Shown piece by piece: positions 17,301 to 23,760 of a stretch of 64,000 nt of DNA. Below the pieces are notes generated by a model. It had not been told where the DNA came from, ran no database searches, and saw only the letters and a list, made by a program, of their open reading frames with translations. The translations under genes and the position numbers were made by a program. Each line of letters opens with the position of its first letter. Position 1 is the stretch's first letter. Source of the DNA: Acidimicrobiales bacterium (lineage in GTDB: Bacteria; Actinomycetota; Acidimicrobiia; Acidimicrobiales; JACCXE01); NCBI GenBank assembly GCA_035546775.1, contig DASZWD010000030.1, forward strand, positions 1-64,000, given 5' to 3'.

Positions 17301-20300
17301 TGCCCGCCTTGGCCACGAACGCGTTGACGGCCGCCTGGCCACTCAGCGTGGCGTCGACGTGTAGTTCGGCGGGATCCGACGGGTCACCGTGGAGATCGTC
17401 GAGGGCGAAGCCCCGCAGCAGCCCGCTGACGTTGCCGCCGTCGACGACCGACCGGAGCCCCGCTGTGTCGTAGGAGACGCCGAAGTGGCCGGCCACGTTG
17501 AGGTCGATACCGACCGACAACGTGACGGGGATGAAGCCGACGGGGATGGTCGTCGACGGGTGGGCGCCGAAGGACGCGTGCAAGCACGGCGGGTTGTACG
17601 CGACCAGCGTCGCGTCTTTGCCCACGAGCAGCGACGCCAGCGACGCCGGGCTGTCGAGCACCGGGAACGACAAGCCCGTGACGCCGAGCTTCTCGGGGAC
17701 GTCGTCGGAGGTGGGGCACGGATTCGGCGTCGGAGGCTGGCCGAACCCGACGTCGCCCGTGTGGTGCCGCCGGCACGTCGGCGCCGCTGTCCCGGGCACG
17801 AGGGTGGCGTCGGTGAGGCTGCAGACGCCGATGTCGCTCGCGCCGATCAGGCTCGTCTCGTTGCCCTGGGTCGGCGGGTGCGTGGCGGCGGTCGCGGTGT
17901 CGATGCCCAGCGTGCCCGGTTGACCGTTGAAGCCGAGCGGGATCAGGGTCGTGTTGGTGCCGTGCGAGGTGAGGGCGCGCGCCTCGGCCACGATCCCCGT
18001 CACGCTGTCGATGAGGCCCTTGTCGGTGGCGCTGCCGAGCAGCCCGAGCAGGTTCGGCGGGTCCACCAAGTGGAGATCCGACACGACGGGCAGCGGCGCC
18101 TGCAGCAGGTCGAACACCGGCACGATCGGTTCGACCAAGTCGTTCAGCTGGTTGATCACGGGGCCGGCGAGCTTGTCGATGGCGTTGCCGGGGTCGATGT
18201 AGAGCTGATCAAGGCTGAGCGTCGGCGCCCTCGTACCAGTCGGCGACCAGTGCCCGTCGATGCGGCCGGCGAGCGACGGCAGGCCGTCGTTGCCGTCGAT
18301 GCCGGTGCGGAAGCGGAGGTTGAGGTCGGCGCCGCCGGTGACCGTCGGCGTGACGTCCACCGTGCGGGTGCTGAAGTCGCGCAGCGGCACGCGCTGGCGG
18401 TTCTCCGCGTCGAGGGCGCCGCCGCTGACCGCGAGCGACGCGTCGACGCCGATGCTGGTCTTGGGAGAGTTGACGCCGCCGTCGCCGTCGGCCAGTTGCG
18501 CCGTGAGGAGGCCGAGGCGGCCGCGGATGCACCGGGTGTTGTCGTAGCCAGGCAGCTTCTTGATGACGGGCGCGGTCGTCGAGCACGGCGCCTCGGCGGT
18601 GCCGAGGCCGGCGTTCACGCCGACGTGGAGCGCGGGCGCGCCATGGGGGAACGACACGTAGGGCCCGTCGTCGCGGCTCATGCCGAAGGTGACGTCACCG
18701 TCGAGGCCACCGAGCACGCGCACGGTGCCGCTGGTCGAGAGCGGGAAGCCGGGCAGGCCGAGGTTGAACGGCTTTGCGACGTCGATCGGCTTGTTCGGGG
18801 AGAAGTGGACCTGGAGGTCGGTGACGTCGACGAGGTTGGTGTCCTGTTGCGACAGGCACGTGCCGGTGCCGCAGTAGAACGTGGCGTCGCTGCCCGGCAG
18901 CTTCGTCTCGATCGTCGACTCGATGGTGCCCATGTCGGGTGGGAGCGTCGCCAGCTGGTCGCGCAGGTCCTGCACCGTTGCCTGGAGTTTGCCGACGGCG
19001 TCGCTGCCGCCGTCGAGGGCGTCGCCGATGACGGGCAGCGTGTGGCCGGTCCGCATCGCCGACCCGAGCGTGCCGGTGAGCGCGTCGAAGCCCTGCAGCA
19101 GCGTCGTGAAGTCGAAGGTCAGGTGGCTGAAGTCGAAGTCGGGCGCGCTGGCGTCGACGGTGTGGCCGTCGTCGCGCAGCACGGCGCCGAGCTGGCCGAG
19201 CGCGCCGAGGTCGAGGCGGGCGCACGCCAGCCCGTCGAGCGCGGTGATGGTCTGATGGTTCGTGACCGTGCCGCAGTCGACGCCCCCGCCGTCGGACAGC
19301 AGCTGGACGCCATGCGCCGGGTCGGCCGCGATGTGCAGGTCCAGTGCGGCCTGGCCGCTGTCGATCGGCAGCATGAACGGGCCGACGCCGACGTGGCTGT
19401 GGTCGGGGAGGGTGATGTCGGCGTCGAGGCCGGCTTCGAGACCCGCGTCGCCGAGCGACGGCGGGGTGCCGTCGAGGGGAAGATCGGCCTCGAAGTGCAC
19501 CGCGCCCGACGGCGCAAGGTGCACGAGCGCGCCGCCGAGGTCGAAGACGTCCGCGCCGCGGTTGCCGAACGCCGCGCTGAGGGGTACGTCGATCGCGTCG
19601 GGCGCCAGCGCGTCCTTGAACTCCGCCTTCAGCACGCCGTCTTCGATCGCCAGCGTGATGGCGCCCGCGGGCAGATGCAGCGCCGTGGTAACGGCGTCGG
19701 CGAGATCCTGCAGCGTCTGGGGCGCGGTCGTGCCCGGAGCGCCGCGCAGCGCGGCGAGCTTGGCGCGCGCGTCGCTGATGTCGCCGATGAGGGACGCGGG
19801 CGACACGCCGACGAGCGGCAGCGGCTTTCGCAGCTCGGACGAGTCGAGGTAGCCGGCGAGCGCGTCGAGCTGGTCGAGGATGGCGCCGAGCATGACCTTC
19901 GGGTCGCCGGATCCGTACGTGCGGAAGGGATTGAACGCCGACCAGTCGCCCGAGATCTCCGGCGCGCCCGTCAGCACGTCGGGCCATTCGAAGCTCACGT
20001 GGGCGCCGAGCGCCGAGACGCAGCCGTCGGTCGAAGCCGGGCACGTCGAGTGCGCGCCGGCGTGCACTCCCACGGCGAGGTCGCCGGTGGCGCCGAGGGC
20101 GATCGTCGCCGCCAGGGCGTCGGCGGGACGGTCGACGAGGGCAGGCAGCGGCCACGCCTCGGGCCAGTCGGTGCCGGTGCGCTGGTTGAGCGCGACGTGC
20201 AGCGCGTTGGTGCCGGTGGGAGAGCCGAGGCGGAAGTTCGTCAGGGTCGCGTCGACGCCCAGGAACCCGACCCGGCCGGTGAGCTTGGGGTTCGCCGGCG

Positions 20301-22146
20301 CAGTCACGGTGGCGGCGCCGATGTTGAGCAGACCGGTGCCGGGGTCGACGACCATCACCCGGTCCGCCGAGCCGGCGGGCAAGTCGCCGGTCGGCGGCGC
20401 CATCACCAGACCGAGCCCGACGCTGAGTTGGGGCGCGGTGAGATGCACGTGCGCGATGGCGTGGTCGGCGTTGAGACCCACCAGCCCGCTGGCGTGCTGG
20501 CCGCCGCCGTCGCCGGCGAGCACGTCGCCCACGGCCAGCGGCACGTCGGTGTCCACGTCATGGGCCGCCGAGGTCTGCAGGCTGGCCACGAGCGCGGTGT
20601 GCGCCGCGTCCCAGCGCAGGTCCACCGGCACGTGCGCGGTGTCGAGCGCCGCTTGCATCTCGTTGATGCTCTGCGCCGCCAGGCCGGCGAGGTGCGATCC
20701 CGCCGCGTCGCGGTAGGCCACGTGGACGTCGGGGACGCCGGGGCGCGTGAGTTCCACCAGCACGTCGTGCAGCGGGGCCTGGCCGACGGTGCCCTCGACG
20801 GCGCCGTGGACGTCGGCACCATCGGCGCGCCAGTCGATCGACGAGATGGCATCCGTGGCGCGGGCGATCGCGGCGCGGCAGCGCAGGATCGTGCCCGCCG
20901 GCAGCGGTGTGCCGTTCGGCACGGGTTCGCCGCCGTCCTTGTTGCACACCACGGACTGGGCGTCGAGCGCGCGGACCAGCCGATCGACGATGCCCGTCGC
21001 GTCGGCGAGGTTGCCGGAGAAGCCACTTGTCGGGTCGTCGCCGAGGAACGGCACGTTGTGGCCGGCCACGCTGCCGGCGGTCCGCAGGATCGCGGCCAGC
21101 TTCGAGAGCGCGTCGCGCAGGTTGTCGGCGTGCAGGAGGTCGAAGCGGCTCAGGTCGCCGAGCGAGCCGGTGACCGTCGGCGTGAAGGTGCCGTCGGTCA
21201 TCGTGCCCGCGGCGTGCAGCGTGGCGGTGGGGCCGTCGTCGAGCGCGGGTGTCGTGAGGTCGAGGTCGAGGGCGGCGTCGCCCGACGGGCTGGCGCCGGG
21301 CGTGTTGAACAGGTCGCCCGGCCGCAGCGTCTCCCATTCGGCGCGCGTGACGCGGCCGTCGCCGTTGGGGTCGCGCAACGTCACGGGTGCGGTGAAGTGC
21401 GAGTGCCCGTTGACGGTCGCGTCCATGTCGACGATGCCGAGACGCAGGGGGATGTCGACGTGGTCGAACACGGCGTCGGCGCCGAGGTCGATGACGGGGG
21501 CGCGCCCCGCGGAGGAGCCTTCGAGCCACGTGCCGTCGGCGGCGGTCATGTCGCCGTACTGGCGGCGCAGCCGCAGCGTCGTGCCGAAGTGCATCGACAC
21601 GTCGATGTCGCGCGTCGTCGAGGTCAGCATGTTGCTACCACCGTCGGTCGCCGCCGGGATGAGGAGGCTGGCGTCGCCGGACGGAGTGCCGTCGTCGCCG
21701 TGGCCGGGGCGCGACACGTCGATGGGTAGGTCGAGGCGCAACATTCCGCCCGGAGCTGACGGCAGCGACACGACGACGGGCGTCGGGCATCCGTCGTCGC
21801 CGGGCGGGCAGCCGAACTGGACGACGACGCCGTCGTGGAGGGTGGTATCGGCGTGTTCGAGTTGACGCTGGAGTGACGACGCGTCGGTGAGATCGTCGGC
21901 CGCCGGGATGCGGTCGGCGAGGTCGCGCAGCAAGTCGGCGGGCCGGGCGTCGGTGAAGGGCAGCGACGGCGCGAGGTCGGCGATGTCGGCGGCCGAGCGG
22001 ATCATGCCGGTCGCGCTCGTCAGCATGTCGAGGGCGTCGAGCACGCCCTGGTCGGGTGCGGCTTGTGCCCGCAGCGGGATGACGACGAGTGCCGTCGCGA
22101 TCATCAGCGTCGCGGCGAGCGCGGCGCGCCAGTGAGTCGTCTTCAT
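14392..22146 (-). CDS. Giant secreted EF-hand/RTX calcium-binding repeat protein
   Basis: 2584 residues. A signal peptide (MKTTHWRAALAATLMIATAL to about residue 29) precedes about 1680 residues of beta-rich, Asp-rich sequence. This region carries two canonical EF-hand loops, DPNGDGRVTRAEW near residue 262 and DPNHDGHVRFDE near 1630, plus other acidic segments. From about 1710 to the C-terminus it is built of dozens of nonapeptide RTX repeats (GGxGxDxLx), interrupted by longer inserts. The RTX rolls bind calcium after export, so the protein should fold outside the cell; a surface adhesin, S-layer-like or matrix protein is plausible. No T1SS genes are adjacent, and the signal peptide points to Sec export. 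It overlaps the upstream SARP gene by 4 bases and is translated with it. No catalytic domain is recognised. Confidence 0.8.
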   Translation of the reverse strand: MKTTHWRAALAATLMIATALVVIPLRAQAAPDQGVLDALDMLTSATGMIRSAADIADLAPSLPFTDARPADLLRDLADRIPAADDLTDASSLQRQLEHADTTLHDGVVVQFGCPPGDDGCPTPVVVSLPSAPGGMLRLDLPIDVSRPGHGDDGTPSGDASLLIPAATDGGSNMLTSTTRDIDVSMHFGTTLRLRRQYGDMTAADGTWLEGSSAGRAPVIDLGADAVFDHVDIPLRLGIVDMDATVNGHSHFTAPVTLRDPNGDGRVTRAEWETLRPGDLFNTPGASPSGDAALDLDLTTPALDDGPTATLHAAGTMTDGTFTPTVTGSLGDLSRFDLLHADNLRDALSKLAAILRTAGSVAGHNVPFLGDDPTSGFSGNLADATGIVDRLVRALDAQSVVCNKDGGEPVPNGTPLPAGTILRCRAAIARATDAISSIDWRADGADVHGAVEGTVGQAPLHDVLVELTRPGVPDVHVAYRDAAGSHLAGLAAQSINEMQAALDTAHVPVDLRWDAAHTALVASLQTSAAHDVDTDVPLAVGDVLAGDGGGQHASGLVGLNADHAIAHVHLTAPQLSVGLGLVMAPPTGDLPAGSADRVMVVDPGTGLLNIGAATVTAPANPKLTGRVGFLGVDATLTNFRLGSPTGTNALHVALNQRTGTDWPEAWPLPALVDRPADALAATIALGATGDLAVGVHAGAHSTCPASTDGCVSALGAHVSFEWPDVLTGAPEISGDWSAFNPFRTYGSGDPKVMLGAILDQLDALAGYLDSSELRKPLPLVGVSPASLIGDISDARAKLAALRGAPGTTAPQTLQDLADAVTTALHLPAGAITLAIEDGVLKAEFKDALAPDAIDVPLSAAFGNRGADVFDLGGALVHLAPSGAVHFEADLPLDGTPPSLGDAGLEAGLDADITLPDHSHVGVGPFMLPIDSGQAALDLHIAADPAHGVQLLSDGGGVDCGTVTNHQTITALDGLACARLDLGALGQLGAVLRDDGHTVDASAPDFDFSHLTFDFTTLLQGFDALTGTLGSAMRTGHTLPVIGDALDGGSDAVGKLQATVQDLRDQLATLPPDMGTIESTIETKLPGSDATFYCGTGTCLSQQDTNLVDVTDLQVHFSPNKPIDVAKPFNLGLPGFPLSTSGTVRVLGGLDGDVTFGMSRDDGPYVSFPHGAPALHVGVNAGLGTAEAPCSTTAPVIKKLPGYDNTRCIRGRLGLLTAQLADGDGGVNSPKTSIGVDASLAVSGGALDAENRQRVPLRDFSTRTVDVTPTVTGGADLNLRFRTGIDGNDGLPSLAGRIDGHWSPTGTRAPTLSLDQLYIDPGNAIDKLAGPVINQLNDLVEPIVPVFDLLQAPLPVVSDLHLVDPPNLLGLLGSATDKGLIDSVTGIVAEARALTSHGTNTTLIPLGFNGQPGTLGIDTATAATHPPTQGNETSLIGASDIGVCSLTDATLVPGTAAPTCRRHHTGDVGFGQPPTPNPCPTSDDVPEKLGVTGLSFPVLDSPASLASLLVGKDATLVAYNPPCLHASFGAHPSTTIPVGFIPVTLSVGIDLNVAGHFGVSYDTAGLRSVVDGGNVSGLLRGFALDDLHGDPSDPAELHVDATLSGQAAVNAFVAKAGIEGGVGLGLDLNLQDPNHDGHVRFDELDSRGPLCWFDTQFSAFYFLRAFLEVHYLVGSHRSNLDIVPRTDVPLTDWKCGPAPDLATDQHNTNPHTLSLNTTSGDDHMTVRPIEGGLRVSRGGRVEDHPGLFDVVTGDGGEGNDILEFAPSADGHKEGMATDFHVVFTGGDGNDTLIGTDGADTLTGNKGDDHIVGGAGDDSITADSGTTGDSGNDVVDAGDGGDTVIAGPGDDTVQGGPGADLLLGNEGDDTLLGAADSTPTSTEVDTDTLVGGQGNDVLDGGPGDDHMTGASIGATGTSVVCGTIDPALSPDPSATVPDRDGDLEGIQTPDGKTPPRGDTGFELSGPPNDADQPAAQPPLLDPSDQFGNDSVRGGAGDDLLAGGPGDDNLVGGAGNDNVCGDGGVDHLAGDDPDDLTLVGDDIVEAGPGDDTVDAGPGFDDVAGGEGRDRIIGGDGGDVVFGDGGDVHRDDAGNTLAAVLAAGQASVNDVYGRMRSVGLPGHNDDAPHGVVPGNPSPSLPMSQCAGRVDPDAKTEAGGARCVGGGDGGPGFAQPGGPCSPFHDDPFADCIDGGDGKDYLFGGVGDDDLDGGDGGDVIAGMYDDDVVRGGKGEDTLNGDEGNDTLRGGEGKDTLDGGPSADSLFGEGGNDTLLGQGGLDTLDGGGGNDEYHGGGDEDVLLTSPGADLFHGDAGSDVVTYAAARAAVSVTADDQPDGATGNDGVSGEHDNVRSDVEQVVGSPFADHMDAASSTTTLSGGAGNDTLTASTVGSVLFGDDGDDTLTGRDNRDTLHGGAGKDTLDGGAGADTLLGEDGDDTILAGPAPDLAPINQGDVISGGAGTDTVDYSARWRAIDVTLDGSPNDGQLGYTELTQVCHINRFGVRVCVPRAVYVAPEGDNVAGDVEIVLGGSGNDTLTGNPSANTLKGNGGNDKLDGRAGPDTLDGGSGTDTCRRDTADRSVVRCERVVRT

Positions 22147-22748
22147 CTACCCATCCCCCTTGGGAGCGTGAAACCGGCGCCGAACGGCCCGGCAAGTGCC
22201 AACCGGTCGAGGAGTTCGTCCGCCTCCTCGACGCGTCCGATCTGTGTCCACGTGGCGGCCAGCGCGCGGGTGGCGGCGACGCGCAGCTGCGTGAGGCGCG
22301 TGGCCTCGGCCCGGGCGAACTCCTCGTCGCTGAACTCGGCCAGCGCGTCGCCGTGCCATTCGCCCAGCGCCGCCTCGAACGCGTCCGCCGCCCCGGAGGC
22401 GTCCTCGTGGCGCGTCAGCTGGCGCGCCCGGGCGAGCTGCTGCTCGAAGCGGACGATGTCGAGGGAATCGGGTGCGGCGTCGAGGCGGTATCCCGGCCGG
22501 GTGTTCACGACCAAGCCACGGTGGCGCCCGAGCGAGCGCCGCAGCTTCGAGACGTGGGCGAAGAGCGTCCCGACGGCGTTGTCGGGAGGGTCGTGGCGCC
22601 ACAGGGCCTCGATCAGTTGATAGGTCGTCGCACCGCCGCGGCCGGCGAGCGCCAGGACGGCGATCAGACGGCGCAGCTGCAGCGGCAGCGGCACCGGGGC
22701 GCCGTCGACGCGGACCTCGGTGCTGCCGAGGAGGCGGAGTTCGAACAC
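22143..22748 (-). CDS. Small SARP-type activator (winged helix plus BTAD)
   Basis: This 201-residue protein starts MFELRLLGSTEVRVDG, then LQLRRLIAVLALAG (OmpR-like winged helix) and LFAHVSKLRRSLGRHRG (recognition region). A BTAD helical region follows (DIVRFEQQLARARQL, AFEAALGEWHGDALAEF). This is the minimal SARP form, without ATPase. The GTG start at 22748 is preceded by CACGTT (22760-22755) exactly 6 nt upstream, so the mRNA is probably leaderless. An 11-bp-period direct repeat lies 9 nt above that -10. Its ATGA overlap with the RTX gene means regulator and RTX protein are one transcript. It is the best candidate to bind the identical repeat ahead of the secreted dehydrogenase at 8.2 kb. 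Confidence 0.83.
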   Translation of the reverse strand: MFELRLLGSTEVRVDGAPVPLPLQLRRLIAVLALAGRGGATTYQLIEALWRHDPPDNAVGTLFAHVSKLRRSLGRHRGLVVNTRPGYRLDAAPDSLDIVRFEQQLARARQLTRHEDASGAADAFEAALGEWHGDALAEFSDEEFARAEATRLTQLRVAATRALAATWTQIGRVEEADELLDRLALAGPFGAGFTLPRGMGR

Positions 22749-22754
22749 CGTGAC

Positions 22755-22787
22755 AACGTGGCGGAGGGGCCTTGCCGCAACCTTGCC
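22755..22787 (-). promoter_or_regulatory. SARP-type direct repeat and -10 of the SARP-RTX operon
   Basis: Read on the minus strand, 22787-22770 is GGCAAGGTTGCGGCAAGG, identical over 18 bases to 8164-8181. It is followed by 9 bases and CACGTT (22760-22755), then 6 bases to the GTG start. Same repeat, same spacer and same type of -10 in front of two unlinked secreted-protein genes is strong evidence for one regulator. Confidence 0.72.
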
Positions 22788-22821
22788 AACGGCTCATCGC
22801 GCCGACTGACGTCGTACTCCT

Positions 22822-22876
22822 CACCTTCTGGTGTCTTCACGACAGGGTCTTTCTGTCGTAGCGACGCCAGAAGGCG
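22822..22876. repeat. Long intergenic hairpin with apex shared with the 23.7 kb hairpin
   Basis: The arms 22822-22835 and 22863-22876 pair (12 Watson-Crick pairs, one G-U, one mismatch). After a 3x3 internal loop, 22839-22845 pairs perfectly with 22853-22859 around a 7-base loop. On the minus strand the apex reads CAGAAAGACCCTG, the same 13 bases as the apex of the terminator-like hairpin downstream of the enoyl-CoA hydratase gene, although the stems differ. It lies between two divergent promoters, so it is not an ordinary terminator of either gene; operator, structured antisense 3' end or small mobile repeat are options. Confidence 0.7.
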
Positions 22877-22909
22877 AGCGGCTACGTCCATACCGTAAGG
22901 TACGGCGCT

Positions 22910-23698
22910 ATGGCTGACGAAGAACCCGTCCTGGTCCGCGAGCAGCGCGGCAATGTCCTTATCCTCCGCCTCAACCGACCCGAAGCCCGCAACGCGCTCA
23001 ACGGCGCGCTGATGGGTGCGCTCGGCGAAGGCATTCACGAAGCCGAGTCGAACCCCGACATCCGCGCCATCGTCCTGACGGGCACGGGCGACCGCTCGTT
23101 CTGTGCCGGCATGGACCTGCGGGCGTTCGCGTCGGGTGAGTCGACCGCCCCGCAGGCGAGCCCCGAAGGCCAAGCGGCGTTCGGTCGCTTCTTCGGCGGC
23201 GGCGACGTGGACGTGCCGATCGTCGGCGCCGCCCAGGCGACCGCCGTCGCCGGTGGTTTCGAGCTGCTGTTGAACTGCGACCTCGTCGTGGCGGCCGAGA
23301 CAGCGCAGTTCGGCATCCCCGAGGTCAAGCGCAGCCTGTTCGCCGCCGGCGGTGGCGTGTACCTGAGCGAGCGCATCCCGCTCGCCGTCGCCCTCGAGCT
23401 CGGGCTCACCGGTGACCCGATCGACGCCACCCGCGCTCAGCAGCTCGGCCTGATCAATCAGGTGACGTCGGCCGACAAGGTGGTCGCCGCTGCGGTCGAA
23501 CTCGCCGAGCGCATCGCCAAGAACGGCCCGCTCGGCCTGGCGGCCACCAAGAAGATCCTGCGGGCCGCGGCGAGCGACCACGCCAAGGCGGCAGCGATCT
23601 TCGCCGAGTGGCAGCCGAAGGTCTTCGGCTCCAACGACGCTCGGGAAGGCTCGCTCGCCTTCGTCGAAAAGCGCGAGCCGAAGTGGACCGGCACCTGA
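22910..23698 (+). CDS. Enoyl-CoA hydratase/isomerase (crotonase) family protein
   Basis: 262 residues. The N-terminal crotonase motif LRLNRPEARNALNGALMGAL (about 21-40), the oxyanion-forming FCAGMDLRAF (about 64-73) and the second oxyanion/active-site element GGFELLLNCDLVVA (about 113-126) are present. Further on come FGIPEVKRSL and GLINQV. The Glu in GGFELL matches one catalytic glutamate; the second position reads PEVKR, which also carries a Glu. A hydratase acting in beta-oxidation is therefore the likely role. Start ATG 22910 follows a TACC-GTAA-GGTA inverted repeat and TACCGT (22891-22896). It is flanked on both sides by the two hairpins with the common apex and converges with the double-domain FadE. 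Confidence 0.9.
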   Translation: MADEEPVLVREQRGNVLILRLNRPEARNALNGALMGALGEGIHEAESNPDIRAIVLTGTGDRSFCAGMDLRAFASGESTAPQASPEGQAAFGRFFGGGDVDVPIVGAAQATAVAGGFELLLNCDLVVAAETAQFGIPEVKRSLFAAGGGVYLSERIPLAVALELGLTGDPIDATRAQQLGLINQVTSADKVVAAAVELAERIAKNGPLGLAATKKILRAAASDHAKAAAIFAEWQPKVFGSNDAREGSLAFVEKREPKWTGT

Positions 23699-23703
23699 TC
23701 TGA

Positions 23704-23754
23704 GCTTTTGGTGATGCTGAGCCAGAAAGACCCTGGCTCAGCATCACCAAAAGC
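23704..23754. terminator. 22-bp perfect hairpin between convergent genes
   Basis: Bases 23704-23725 and 23733-23754 form a perfect 22-bp inverted repeat around the 7-base loop AAAGACC. It starts 5 bases after the enoyl-CoA hydratase stop and ends 6 bases before the fadE stop, a position fit for a bidirectional terminator. Neither side has a U-run after the stem, as is common in actinobacteria. The apex CAGAAAGACCCTG recurs, inverted, at 22842-22856. Confidence 0.8.
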
Positions 23755-23760
23755 GGATTG

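Noticed and set aside
17389-21729. A 1446-codon open frame on the plus strand opposite the RTX gene
   Set aside because: It mirrors the third-codon-position GC bias of the RTX gene, has no domain or ribosome site, and its Arg/Val-rich composition is typical of antisense frames in high-GC DNA.
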